In this document: piece by piece, positions 17,329 to 25,789 of the stretch | Layout: each line of letters starts with the position of its first letter | How positions within the stretch are numbered: the first letter of the stretch is position 1 | Assembly: GCF_023149035.1 (NCBI RefSeq) | Contig: NZ_JAHXMY010000002.1 | Location: forward strand, 1,116,001-1,180,000 | Origin: Microbacterium sp. EYE_78 | GTDB taxonomy: Bacteria; Actinomycetota; Actinomycetes; Actinomycetales; Microbacteriaceae | Direction: 5' to 3' | DNA: 64,000 nt | Translations under genes and position numbers: made by a program | The notes under the pieces: generated by a model | Seen by the model: only the letters and a program-made list of their open reading frames with translations | What the model was told of the DNA's origin: nothing | Database searches by the model: none

Positions 17329-20307
17329 TCAGCCGTAGAACAGGTTCTCGAACGCGCGGCGCGCGCGGCGCGCGGTGCGCAGCCAATCCTCCTCCACCTG
17401 CGTGGCGGAGCGGGGCGCGTACTCGAGGAGTCGGCCGATCCCGTCGAGCTTGCCGCGGTCGCTGGGGAGCACGTCGCTCGTCTGGCCGGACAGCAGCGTG
17501 TTGGCGGAGCGCAGACGGCTCGCCAGCCACCAGGCCGCCTCGAGGCGCTCGGCGGCGGCCTCGGGGAGGAGGCCCGCGCCGCGCGCGGCGTGGAGCGCAG
17601 CGGTGGTGGACGTCGTCCGCAGCCCCTCGACGTCTGCGGCGTGCTGGAGCTGGAGGAGCTGGACGAGCCACTCGACGTCGCTGAGTCCCCCCGGTCCCAG
17701 CTTCAGGTGGCGACTGCGGTCCACGCCCTGCGGCAGGCGCTCGTTCTCGACCCGGGCCTTGATGCGTTTGATCTCCCGCAGTCCCTGCGGGTCGGGGTCC
17801 ACCGGGTACCGCAGGTCGTCTGCGAGCGCCATGAACCGCGCGATGAGCTTGACGCTGCCCGCGACGCCTCGCGCGCGCAGCAGCGCTTGCGCCTCCCACG
17901 ACAACGACCAGCGCCGGTAGTACTCGGCGTAGGCGTCGATCGACCGTGCCATCGGCCCGTTGCGCCCCTCGGGCCGGAGCCCGGCGTCCAGCTCGAACGG
18001 CGCCCGATGGTCCTCGGAGTGCGTGCGCAGCCCCTGGACGATCTTCAGCGCGAGCTCCTGCGCGCGCTGCGGCGGCACCCCGTTCGGGTCGTACACGTAC
18101 ATGACGTCGGCATCCGAGCCGAACCCGAGTTCTGCGCCCCCGAACCTGCCCATCGCGATGACCGCGAAGTCGAGCGCCTCGTCCTCCGGCGGCACGACCT
18201 CCCGCCACACCGCCCGCAACGTCGCCTGGATGGTCACCTCGCTGATGGAACTCAGCCCCTCGGCGAGCTCGGCGATCGTGAGTTCGCCGAGCAGTGCGCC
18301 GAGCGCGAGGCGCAGCAGCTCGCGGCGACGCAGCGCCCGGACCGAGCGCATCGCATCGCCGATCGACTGATGCCTGCCCTGGATCGCCCGGGCCTCCTGC
18401 TGCAGGGCGAAGCCCGAGCGCGGTCGCAGCTGCTCCGGCGAATCCAGCCACGCGGCCGCCTCCGGGATCCACTCCATGAGATCCGCCGCGTAGCGCGACC
18501 CCGACAGGACGCGGGTGAGCCGCTCCGCCGCACCGGACGAGTCGCGGAGCATCCGGAGGAACCACGGCGTGTCACCCAGACGCTCGCTGATGCGGCGGAA
18601 GGACACCATCCCGTAGTCCGGGTCGACCCCGTCCGCGAACCATCGGATCATCACCGGCATGAGGTGCCGCTGGATCGTCGCCTTGCGGCTGAGGCCACTG
18701 GTCAGCGCCCCGATGTGCCGCAGGGTGCCGGCGGGATCGCGGAAGCCGATCGCCGCGAGGCGGTCATGCGCCTGCGCGGACGAGAGCGTCTGCTCATCGG
18801 CCGGCAGAGCGGCGACCGCCGACAGGAGCGGCCGGTAGAAGAGCCGGACGTGGATCTCGCGGACCCGCTGCTTCACGTCCTCCCACACGGCCGCGATGCC
18901 GGCGGCGTTCGCCGCCAACCCACTGGCGCGGGCGAGGGTTCGGAGCTCGTCGTCGGTGGTCGGCATGAGGTGCGTCCGCTGCAGGCGGCGCAGCTGCAGG
19001 CGGTGCTCGAGCACCCGCAGGGTGCGGTAGTGCTGGCCGAAGGCCGCCGCATCCGTTCGACCGATGTACCCCTCGCTGACGAGGGCGACCAGCGCCGCAA
19101 GGGTGCTCTGCTGACGGATGCCGTCGTCCGACAGGCCGTGGACGAGCTGCAGCAGCTGCACGGTGAACTCGATGTCGCGGATGCCGCCGGGCCCCAGCTT
19201 CAGCTGGCGCGGCACCTCGGAGGCCGGGATGTGCTCGGTGACGCGTTCGCGCATCCGCTGGACGCTGTCGACGAAGTTCTCCCGCGCGCTGCTCGTCCAC
19301 ACCTTCGGCTGCACCGCCGCGCAGTACTCACCGCCGAGCGCGAGGTCTCCCGCCAGCGGACGGGCTTTCAGGAGGGCCTGGAACTCCCAGCTCTTGGCCC
19401 ATCGGTCGTAGTAGGAGAGGTGCGACTCGAGCGTGCGGACGAGGGCGCCCTGCTTGCCCTCAGGACGCAGGTTCGGGTCGACCTCCCACAGCGCCGGCTC
19501 GATCTCGACGTCCGAGATGCCGCGCATCGTGAGGGTCGCCAGCCGCGTCGCGATGTCGATCGCCCTACCCTCCGAGAGCTCGGCGTCCTCGACGGCTCCC
19601 CCGACGAAGATCACGTCCACGTCGCTCACGTAGTTGAGCTCGCGCGCGCCGGTCTTGCCCATGCCGATCACGGCGAGTCTGGTCGCCGCGACCTGCTCTC
19701 GAGGGAACATGGCCTGCGCCGCACGGGTCCGGGCAGCGCACAGTGAGGCGTCCAAGGCGGCACCGGCCGCGTCCGCGAGCGCGGCCGCGACATCGGGCAG
19801 GACCGCGGTCGCGTCCGCCGCCGAGAGGTCGTACGCGGCGATCCGCGCGACGATCCGCCGGTACCGCACCCGGAGCGCGTTCCACGCGGTCTCGTCGGAT
19901 GCCGACGCGAAGCCCTCGGCATCGGCGCCGACCGCCTCGAGGAGCGTGGCGCGCATCTCCTCGGGTGCCGGGAGGGCGTGTCCCGATCCGCGGAGCTCCG
20001 CCAGCTCCTCGGGATGCCGGAAGAAGAAGTCGGCCAACCCAGAGGACGCCCCCAACAGCAGCCAGAGGACGTCGCCCGCGTCCGTCAGCGCGCGGACGAG
20101 CGCGGCGGCGTCCCGCCGGGCGATCCGCAGGCACGCCTGCACCGCGCCGTCAGGATCGGCCGCCCGACGCGCACGTTCGACGAGGTCATCCCGCGCGACC
20201 TCGACGAGCTCGCTGAGCTCGTCGAGCGCGGCGGACGACGACGTGAGGTCGGCGAAGCCCGCCCGCGCGAGGTCGGTGAGCGCCGCCCTGCGCTCGGTGG
20301 AGGCCAT
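17329..20307 (-). CDS. glnE: Glutamine synthetase adenylyltransferase/deadenylase
   Basis: A bifunctional enzyme of 992 residues that adenylylates glutamine synthetase when nitrogen is ample and removes AMP when it is scarce. Two nucleotidyltransferase domains are clear. The first has GMGKTGARELNYVSDVDVIF near residue 212. The second has AMGRFGGAELGFGSDADVMY near residue 712. Both retain the Gly-Ser/Gly-x-x-Glu and paired Asp (DVD, DAD) catalytic pattern. Each is followed by a helical GlnD/GlnE regulatory domain with the repeated RHLKLGPGGLSDVEWLVQLL-type segment. It begins 4 bases after the glnA2 stop, so the two are one transcript. In Mycobacterium the same glnA1, glnE, glnA2 grouping is known. 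Confidence 0.96.
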   Translation of the reverse strand: MASTERRAALTDLARAGFADLTSSSAALDELSELVEVARDDLVERARRAADPDGAVQACLRIARRDAAALVRALTDAGDVLWLLLGASSGLADFFFRHPEELAELRGSGHALPAPEEMRATLLEAVGADAEGFASASDETAWNALRVRYRRIVARIAAYDLSAADATAVLPDVAAALADAAGAALDASLCAARTRAAQAMFPREQVAATRLAVIGMGKTGARELNYVSDVDVIFVGGAVEDAELSEGRAIDIATRLATLTMRGISDVEIEPALWEVDPNLRPEGKQGALVRTLESHLSYYDRWAKSWEFQALLKARPLAGDLALGGEYCAAVQPKVWTSSARENFVDSVQRMRERVTEHIPASEVPRQLKLGPGGIRDIEFTVQLLQLVHGLSDDGIRQQSTLAALVALVSEGYIGRTDAAAFGQHYRTLRVLEHRLQLRRLQRTHLMPTTDDELRTLARASGLAANAAGIAAVWEDVKQRVREIHVRLFYRPLLSAVAALPADEQTLSSAQAHDRLAAIGFRDPAGTLRHIGALTSGLSRKATIQRHLMPVMIRWFADGVDPDYGMVSFRRISERLGDTPWFLRMLRDSSGAAERLTRVLSGSRYAADLMEWIPEAAAWLDSPEQLRPRSGFALQQEARAIQGRHQSIGDAMRSVRALRRRELLRLALGALLGELTIAELAEGLSSISEVTIQATLRAVWREVVPPEDEALDFAVIAMGRFGGAELGFGSDADVMYVYDPNGVPPQRAQELALKIVQGLRTHSEDHRAPFELDAGLRPEGRNGPMARSIDAYAEYYRRWSLSWEAQALLRARGVAGSVKLIARFMALADDLRYPVDPDPQGLREIKRIKARVENERLPQGVDRSRHLKLGPGGLSDVEWLVQLLQLQHAADVEGLRTTSTTAALHAARGAGLLPEAAAERLEAAWWLASRLRSANTLLSGQTSDVLPSDRGKLDGIGRLLEYAPRSATQVEEDWLRTARRARRAFENLFYG

Positions 20308-20311
20308 GGCC

Positions 20312-21649
20312 TCAGAGCATCTCGAGGTTCTTCTGCAGCTCGAACGGCGTCACCTGGGCGCGGTACTCCCGCCACTCCCGACGCTTGTTGAGCAGGACAT
20401 AGTTGAACACCTGCTCGCCGAGCGTCTCGGCGACGAGTTCGGACTCCTCCATGTACTCGAGCGCGTGGTCGAGGCTCGACGGCAGCGGGCCGTAGCCGAG
20501 GGCCCGGCGCTCGGCATCCGTCAACGACCACACGTTGTCCTCGGCCTCGGCGGGGAGCTCGTACTCTTCCTCGATGCCCTTGAGGCCGGCGGCGAGCATG
20601 AGGGCGTAGGCGAGGTAGGGGTTCGCCGCGGAGTCGAGGGCGCGGTACTCGACCCGCGTCGAACCGCCCTTCTTCGGCTTGTACATCGGAACGCGGACGA
20701 GGGCGGAGCGGTTGTTGTGCCCCCAGCAGACGAAGCTGGGCGCCTCGTCGCCGCCCCAGAGGCGCTTGTAGGAGTTGACGAACTGGTTCGTCACGGCCGA
20801 GATCTCGTTGGCGTGACGGAGGAGCCCCGCGATGAAGTGGCGGCCGACCTTGGAGAGCTGGTACTGCGCGCCCTCCTCGTAGAACGCGTTCACATCGCCC
20901 TCGAAGAGCGACATGTGGGTGTGCATCCCGCTGCCGGGCTGGCCGCTGAGCGGCTTCGGCATGAACGTCGCGTAGACGCCCTGCTCGATCGCGACCTCCT
21001 TCACGACCGTGCGGAAGGTCATGATGTTGTCGGCGGTGGCCAGAGCGTCGGCGTAGCGCAGGTCGATCTCGTTCTGACCCGGACCACCCTCGTGGTGGCT
21101 GAACTCCACCGAGATGCCGAGGTCCTCGAGCATGCGCACGGAGCGGCGGCGGAAGTCGTGGGCAGTGCCGCCGGGGACATTGTCGAAGTATCCGGCCGAG
21201 TCGACCGGCTGCGGGCCCTCGGGGCCGAAGGACGACGACTTCAGCAGGTAGAACTCGATCTCGGGGTGCGTGTAGAACGTGAAGCCCGCGTCGCTCGCCT
21301 TGGCGAGGGCGCGCTTGAGCACGTTGCGGGGGTCGGCGACGGCGGGCTGGCCGTCGGGCGTCGTGATGTCGCAGAACATCCGGGCGGTGGGGTCGATCTC
21401 CCCCCGCCACGGCAGCACCTGGAACGTCGACGGGTCCGGGTGCGCGAGCAGGTCGGACTCGTAGGAGCGCGTGAGGCCCTCGATCGCCGATCCGTCGAAG
21501 CCGAGGCCTTCGGCGAACGCGCCCTCCACCTCGGCGGGGGCGATCGCCACCGACTTGAGGGTCCCCGTCACATCGGTGAACCACAGCCGGATGAACTTCA
21601 CCCCCCGTTCCTCGATCGTCCTCAGAACGAAGTCACGCTGCTTGTCCAT
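20312..21649 (-). CDS. glnA2: Glutamine synthetase GlnA2 (unadenylylatable type)
   Basis: A second glutamine synthetase of 445 residues, shorter than GlnA1. Active-site segments are present: GFDGSAIEGL, HPEIEFYLL, FSHHEGGPGQNEIDLRYADA and SGQPGSGMHTHMSLF. The loop that carries the adenylylated tyrosine in GlnA1 is replaced here by EAEDNVWSLTDAERRA, with no tyrosine, so GlnE should not modify it. The gene begins with ATG 21649 after GGGAAGGATG. A possible -10 (TAGTCT, minus strand at about 21680-21685) overlaps the stop codon of the upstream small gene. In other actinobacteria GlnA2 proteins have weaker or altered activity (for example on D-amino acids or polyamines), so the physiological substrate is uncertain. 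Confidence 0.95.
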   Translation of the reverse strand: MDKQRDFVLRTIEERGVKFIRLWFTDVTGTLKSVAIAPAEVEGAFAEGLGFDGSAIEGLTRSYESDLLAHPDPSTFQVLPWRGEIDPTARMFCDITTPDGQPAVADPRNVLKRALAKASDAGFTFYTHPEIEFYLLKSSSFGPEGPQPVDSAGYFDNVPGGTAHDFRRRSVRMLEDLGISVEFSHHEGGPGQNEIDLRYADALATADNIMTFRTVVKEVAIEQGVYATFMPKPLSGQPGSGMHTHMSLFEGDVNAFYEEGAQYQLSKVGRHFIAGLLRHANEISAVTNQFVNSYKRLWGGDEAPSFVCWGHNNRSALVRVPMYKPKKGGSTRVEYRALDSAANPYLAYALMLAAGLKGIEEEYELPAEAEDNVWSLTDAERRALGYGPLPSSLDHALEYMEESELVAETLGEQVFNYVLLNKRREWREYRAQVTPFELQKNLEML

Positions 21650-21682
21650 CGCATCCTTCCCGGTGCCGAGCCGACTGTCAGA

Positions 21683-21910
21683 CTATCGGTCCGACGAGCC
21701 CGTCGATTCCGATCCCGGACGGCTCCCCCAGTCGTCCTCGCGGGCTTCCTCCTCCGCCCACGCCTGCGAGCGGCGCTTGAGGAGCTCGGGGGCGCGCGAC
21801 GCCTCCTCGGCGGTCGCGAACGGGCCCGCCCGGTCGACGGCCGGCGACTCGAATCCGCGCTCGACCTCGCCGGTGTTCAGGTTGTACCAGTACTGCTCGG
21901 TGTCGCTCAT
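21683..21910 (-). CDS. Small SPOR-like protein
   Basis: A 75-residue protein with the pattern YWYNLNTGEVERGFESP followed by AGPFATAEEASRAPELL. This is the layout often annotated as a short SPOR-like domain in Microbacteriaceae. It has no signal peptide or membrane segment, so peptidoglycan binding is doubtful. The C-terminal tail is acidic and low complexity. A strong Shine-Dalgarno (GAGGAGGG) precedes the ATG at 21910, and a TAGGAT hexamer lies a further 24 bases upstream. The gene is 33 bases upstream of glnA2. Confidence 0.75.
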   Translation of the reverse strand: MSDTEQYWYNLNTGEVERGFESPAVDRAGPFATAEEASRAPELLKRRSQAWAEEEAREDDWGSRPGSESTGSSDR

Positions 21911-21939
21911 CGCGCCCTCCTCGGCTCGTGGACGCCTTC

Positions 21940-21945
21940 ATCCTA
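21940..21945 (-). promoter_or_regulatory. Predicted -10 hexamer of the SPOR-like gene
   Basis: TAGGAT on the minus strand, about 30 bases from the ATG at 21910, giving a conventional short leader with a strong ribosome binding site. Confidence 0.4.
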
Positions 21946-21968
21946 CGGATCGGATGCCCCGCTCGGAC

Positions 21969-21974
21969 TAGGCT
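21969..21974 (+). promoter_or_regulatory. Predicted -10 hexamer of ppgK
   Basis: TAGGCT ends 7 bases before the ATG at 21982 and there is no Shine-Dalgarno sequence, so the mRNA is probably leaderless. Confidence 0.55.
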
Positions 21975-21981
21975 CGGAACC

Positions 21982-22803
21982 ATGACTTCGAGCGCCACCA
22001 CCGCCGTCGGGATCGACATCGGGGGGACGGGCATCAAGGGTGCCCTCGTCGACCTCGCCGAGGGATCGCTGCTGACGGACCGCATCAAGGTCCCGACACC
22101 CAAGGGCGCCGAGCCGGATGACGTGCTGAAGGCCGTCACCGAGGTGCTCGACCGCCTCGAGGTGACGGACGCGGATGTGCCGCTCGGCGTCGCGTTCCCC
22201 GCGATCGTGAAGAACGGTCGGACGCTCTCGGCCGCGAACGTCGCGGAGACCTGGATCGGCTTCGAGGCGGAGGCGTTCTTCGAGCAGGGGCTCGGTCGCG
22301 CCATCCACTTCGCCAACGACGCCGATGTCGCCGGTGTCGCCGAGCTGCGGTACGGCGCAGCGAAGGGGCGCGACGGGCTGGTGATCCTGACGACGCTCGG
22401 CACCGGCATCGGCACCGCCATGATCTACAACGGCGTCCTCGTCCCCAACAGCGAGCTGGGGCACCTCAACCGCGCGGGGCACAAGAAGGACTTCGAGCAC
22501 TTCGCCGCCTATTCGGCGATGGAGCGCGAAGAGCTCGAGTGGGATGCCTGGGCCGGCCGCCTGCAGCAGTACTACAGCCACCTCGAGTTCCTGTTCACAC
22601 CCGACCTCTTCGTCGTCGGCGGCGGGGTGTCGAAGCACTCGGAGAAGTTCTTGCCGCTGCTCGACCTGCAGACCGAGATCGTCCCCGCCGTGCACCGCAA
22701 CAACGCGGGCATCATCGGCGCGGCGGCGCTCGCCCTAGCGGGGGACGGATCCGGCGTCTCAGCCGACGAGGGCGCAGACCTCGCCGGCACGACCGCACGC
22801 TGA
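21982..22803 (+). CDS. ppgK: Polyphosphate glucokinase
   Basis: A 273-residue ROK-family sugar kinase that phosphorylates glucose with polyphosphate (and usually ATP). The phosphate-binding motif GIDIGGTGIKGALVDL starts near residue 10. The catalytic segment FANDADVAGVAELRYGAAKG near residue 112 is the typical PPGK form (aspartate as base). LTTLGTGIGTAMIYNG and LGHLNRAGHKKDFEH follow. The protein lacks the CxCGxxGC zinc motif of many ROK proteins, as PPGKs do. The start at 21982 is set by the TAGGCT hexamer 7 bases upstream. It diverges from the SPOR-like gene, and rnpB lies downstream on the opposite strand. Confidence 0.94.
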   Translation: MTSSATTAVGIDIGGTGIKGALVDLAEGSLLTDRIKVPTPKGAEPDDVLKAVTEVLDRLEVTDADVPLGVAFPAIVKNGRTLSAANVAETWIGFEAEAFFEQGLGRAIHFANDADVAGVAELRYGAAKGRDGLVILTTLGTGIGTAMIYNGVLVPNSELGHLNRAGHKKDFEHFAAYSAMEREELEWDAWAGRLQQYYSHLEFLFTPDLFVVGGGVSKHSEKFLPLLDLQTEIVPAVHRNNAGIIGAAALALAGDGSGVSADEGADLAGTTAR

Positions 22804-22817
22804 CGCTTCTCGAGAGG

Positions 22818-23185
22818 GCGAATGGGCCGGCCTGTACGCCGGGTTCTGTCCGGGGGCGCGAGGCCCCGTGGACGGTCATCTCTCTCGGCGACACGTTGCC
22901 GTGCCGCTCCAGCGGTCTACCCGGGGACTCGGCGGGCCGCGTCGGCATCCCCTGTCTGACCTTGCTCCGGGCGAGGTTTACCGTGCGGGCCGTGTCACCA
23001 CGGCCCCGGTGGTCTCTTACACCACCCTTTCACCCTTACCCCGGTCGGAACCGGGGCGGTCTGCTCTCTGTGGCACTGTCTCGCGGATCACTCCGGGTGG
23101 GTGTTACCCACCGCCCTGCCCTGTGGAGCCCGGACGTTCCTCGGTGCGCTCTCGCGCCACGCGACCGTCCAGCCGACCCATTCGC
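22818..23185 (-). ncRNA. rnpB: RNase P RNA (class A)
   Basis: The minus strand contains the universal RNase P landmarks. GAGGAACGTCCGGGCTCC (5' conserved region) comes first, with GGTGAAAGGGTGGTGTAAGA in the middle and AGAACCCGGCGTACAGGCC close to the 3' end. The ends were set by the P1 helix: GCGAATGGG at the 5' end pairs with CCCATTCGC at the 3' end. This gives about 368 nucleotides, normal for actinobacterial class A RNA. The TAGACT hexamer at 23193-23198 lies 7 bases before the predicted 5' end, which supports it independently. Confidence 0.95.
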
Positions 23186-23192
23186 GCGGTCG

Positions 23193-23198
23193 AGTCTA
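23193..23198 (-). promoter_or_regulatory. Predicted -10 hexamer of rnpB
   Basis: TAGACT on the minus strand, 7 bases before the predicted RNA 5' end at 23185. Confidence 0.55.
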
Positions 23199-23211
23199 GT
23201 CGGCCGCGCGG

Positions 23212-24921
23212 TCAGTCCTTTGCGGCGTCGACCCGCACCTGCAGGTCGAGTCGGAAGTCGAGCGGGATGTCCCCGAACAGCAGTCGCGTGGCCGCGTCAG
23301 CCGCCTGCTGCACCGCTCCGGCCGCCGCATCGGCCTGCGCGACGGGCGTGTGGACGATGACCTCGTCGTGCAGGAAGAACGCGAGGTGGGCCCGCCTGGC
23401 CTGCAGCGTTCCGGACCGGGATGCCTCCGAGGCGGTGTCGACCTCGGGCAATGACGCCAGGCGCGCCCGCAGCTCGCCGAGCCATGCGAGCGCCCATTCG
23501 GCGGCGGTGCCCTGGACGACGAAGTTGCGGGTGAAGCGTCCGCGATCGCGTGCAGCGCGCCGCGCCCTCGTGCGGTCGCTGTCCGTCGCGTCCGGGTCGC
23601 CCGCCCGCGCTTGGAGCTCGTGCCATCCCCGCGACGGCGGCGGGCTCGACCGCCCGAGCCACGTCGAGACGACGCCGCCCTCCTCGCCCGTCCGCGCCGC
23701 GTCGTCGACGAGACCCATGGCGCGCGGGTAGGCCCGCCGCAGTGCCGGCACGAGCCTGCCGCTGTCGCCGGTGGTGGCCCCGTACATCGCGCCCAGGAGC
23801 GCGAACTTCGCCTCGGAACGCGTGGTCACGACCCCGCGTGCCACGATCCCCTCGTAGAGATCGGCGCCCCGCGCGCTGTCGGCCAGTGCGGCATCCCGTG
23901 ACATCGCCGCCAGGACGCGCGGCTCGAGCTGGGCGACGTCGGCGACCACGAGGGTCCAGCCGTCGTCGGCACGCACGGCCGGGCGCAGCTGGCGGGGCAG
24001 CTGCAGCGCGCCCCCGCCCGATGAGGCCCACCGGCCCGTGACCACTCCGCCGGGGACGTACACGGGACGGAAGCGACCCTCCGGCGCCCACTCGTCCCGC
24101 CACGCCCAGCCGTTCGCCGAGAGGAGTCGCATCAGCCGCTTGTACTCGAGCAGGGGGCCGATCACCGGATGGTCGTACTCGCGCAGCTCCCACTTGCTGG
24201 TCGACGTCGCGGCGACACCCACGCGATGCAGGGAGCGGAGCAGCTTCGGCTGCGAATCGAGGCTCGCCGCGGCGTCGCCGAGCAGCGCCCGGATCTCCGC
24301 AGCGAGCGCCTCGAGCCGTGCGGGCAGCCGTCCGCTCACGGCGCGCTCCCCCAGCATGTCGGTCAGGATGCCGTCGTGGACGTCACCGTCCCACGGCACC
24401 CCAGCCGCGTGCATCTCCACGGCGACCAGCGCTCCGACCGACTCCGCGGCGACGAGCAGGCGCAGCGACGCGGGACTCGCCTCGATCACGGCGTGCTGGC
24501 GGACGAACTCCGCGAGCGCGGCGTCGGCGTCGTGCGGTACCTCCCGCGAGCCGCCCTCGAGATCGAAGAGCGCGGTCGTTGCGGCGCCCGTCGCGGATGC
24601 CGCGGCATCCCACTCCGTCGCTGCACGCACGCCCTCGGCGCCGACGACGACGGCGCTGTCGCGCAGGATGGCGTGGACCAGTCTCAGGTCGTGACACCGC
24701 GACGTCCGGACCCCTGCCGCGACGAGGTCGGGGTACCAGTGGGCGGTGTCGCTCCAGACCCATCGCGTCGTCGGCGCCGACTCGGCGATGTGCCGGCCGA
24801 GGTCCGACCGCGCGGCGATCGTCGCCTCGCCGACGACGCCGTCGGCCGAGATCGGGTGCAGCGCGACACGATCGACGCCCGCCGTTCCGACGACGGTCCA
24901 GGGGATGCCTGGGGCCGACAC
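23212..24921 (-). CDS. Family A DNA polymerase without 5' nuclease domain (bifunctional 3'-5' exonuclease/polymerase type)
   Basis: A protein of about 569 residues with a family A polymerase domain in its second half. Motif A is VVADVAQLEPRVLAAMS (catalytic Asp). The O-helix motif B is SEAKFALLGAMYGATTG. Motif C is FLHDEVIVHTP (catalytic Asp-Glu). There is no 5' nuclease domain, and the N-terminal exonuclease-like region lacks an obvious DxE motif, so proofreading is doubtful. A GGVVTGRWASSGGGALQLPR segment marks the fingers/palm junction. I chose the GTG at 24921, as related proteins start shortly before the PWTVVG strand; a longer start at 24990 would overlap the upstream gene by 43 bases. 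It is a repair-type accessory to Pol I, by inference. Confidence 0.82.
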   Translation of the reverse strand: MSAPGIPWTVVGTAGVDRVALHPISADGVVGEATIAARSDLGRHIAESAPTTRWVWSDTAHWYPDLVAAGVRTSRCHDLRLVHAILRDSAVVVGAEGVRAATEWDAAASATGAATTALFDLEGGSREVPHDADAALAEFVRQHAVIEASPASLRLLVAAESVGALVAVEMHAAGVPWDGDVHDGILTDMLGERAVSGRLPARLEALAAEIRALLGDAAASLDSQPKLLRSLHRVGVAATSTSKWELREYDHPVIGPLLEYKRLMRLLSANGWAWRDEWAPEGRFRPVYVPGGVVTGRWASSGGGALQLPRQLRPAVRADDGWTLVVADVAQLEPRVLAAMSRDAALADSARGADLYEGIVARGVVTTRSEAKFALLGAMYGATTGDSGRLVPALRRAYPRAMGLVDDAARTGEEGGVVSTWLGRSSPPPSRGWHELQARAGDPDATDSDRTRARRAARDRGRFTRNFVVQGTAAEWALAWLGELRARLASLPEVDTASEASRSGTLQARRAHLAFFLHDEVIVHTPVAQADAAAGAVQQAADAATRLLFGDIPLDFRLDLQVRVDAAKD

Positions 24922-24947
24922 CTCGACGCCGCGACGATCCGTGTCGG

Positions 24948-25679
24948 TCAGAGCCCGGAGTCCTCGCCGCGGACGAGGATGCAGCCGCACTCGGGGCAGG
25001 TGACGACGTCGTCCTCGGCGGCGGCCCGGAGGACGTTCAGGTCCGTGCCCGAGAGGACCATGTGGCAGCCGCCGCAGGTGCGACGCTGCAGCAGACCCGC
25101 ACCGTTGCCACGCGCGGCGAGCCGCTCGTACATCCCGACGAGGTCCGCAGGCAGTGACGATGCGATGGCGGCGCGGTCGCGCGATGCAGACTCGTGGCGC
25201 GAGGTCGCGTCGGCGACGGACTCCTTCGCGGCCGCGCTCAGGCGGGTACCCTCCTCGTTCACCGAGGCGATCAGCGCTTCCTGTTCGGCGACGGCGGCCT
25301 CCGCAGCGTCCAGTCGTTCCATGACCTCCAGCTCGGCGTCCTCGAGGTCCGATTTGCGCTTGGCGAGGGAGGCGATCTCGTGCTCGAGACCCTGCGCGTC
25401 CTTCGCGCTCGTGGTGGCCGCGAGGCGCTCGTTGTCACGGGCGGTCCGCGCATCGACCACCTCGACGTCCGACTCGATCCGGGCGAGCTCCGCCTTCGCG
25501 TCGTCCCGTGCGCCGAGGCGCCGGGTCAGCTCCGCGGAGTGCGTGGCGCGATCGGCGAGGAGCTCCTTGACGCGGCCCGCCTGCTCGGGATTGCGGCGCG
25601 CATTGTCGGCCTGGCGGACGGCGAGGTCCGCGTCGGCGAGATCGAGGAGGCGGCGCTGGTCGGCGGGGCTGGCTTTCAC
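24948..25679 (-). CDS. Zinc-ribbon protein with long N-terminal coiled coil
   Basis: A 243-residue protein. The first 180 residues are almost entirely heptad-type coiled coil, rich in Ala, Glu, Arg and Asp (for example EIASLAKRKSDLEDAELEVM). The C-terminal 55 residues hold a four-cysteine zinc ribbon, CGGC and then CPEC about 25 residues later. This is the layout of the C4-type zinc ribbon family (CT398/SCO-type), whose bacterial function is not settled. GTG 25679 begins the family's usual MKASPADQ-like start (here VKASPADQRRLLDLADAD), and TAGGTT lies 7 bases upstream. The polymerase gene follows closely, so the two may be one transcript. Confidence 0.88.
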   Translation of the reverse strand: MKASPADQRRLLDLADADLAVRQADNARRNPEQAGRVKELLADRATHSAELTRRLGARDDAKAELARIESDVEVVDARTARDNERLAATTSAKDAQGLEHEIASLAKRKSDLEDAELEVMERLDAAEAAVAEQEALIASVNEEGTRLSAAAKESVADATSRHESASRDRAAIASSLPADLVGMYERLAARGNGAGLLQRRTCGGCHMVLSGTDLNVLRAAAEDDVVTCPECGCILVRGEDSGL

Positions 25680-25686
25680 GCCCTCC

Positions 25687-25692
25687 AACCTA
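25687..25692 (-). promoter_or_regulatory. Predicted -10 hexamer of the zinc-ribbon gene
   Basis: TAGGTT on the minus strand ends 7 bases before GTG 25679. GGAGG lies in the gap but too close to the start for normal use, so a leaderless mRNA is likely. Confidence 0.5.
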
Positions 25693-25789
25693 CCCCGCGG
25701 GCGCGATCGCGATCCGGCTCCTGCGGTTCCGGGCGGGAGCCTGCGGGCACTACCATGACGTGCCGGAACAGCGCGGGAGGAGACCCATC

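Noticed and set aside
22539..23360. Plus-strand frames through 22.8-23.2 kb
   Set aside because: The sequence is the complement of RNase P RNA, with conserved core and P1 pairing.
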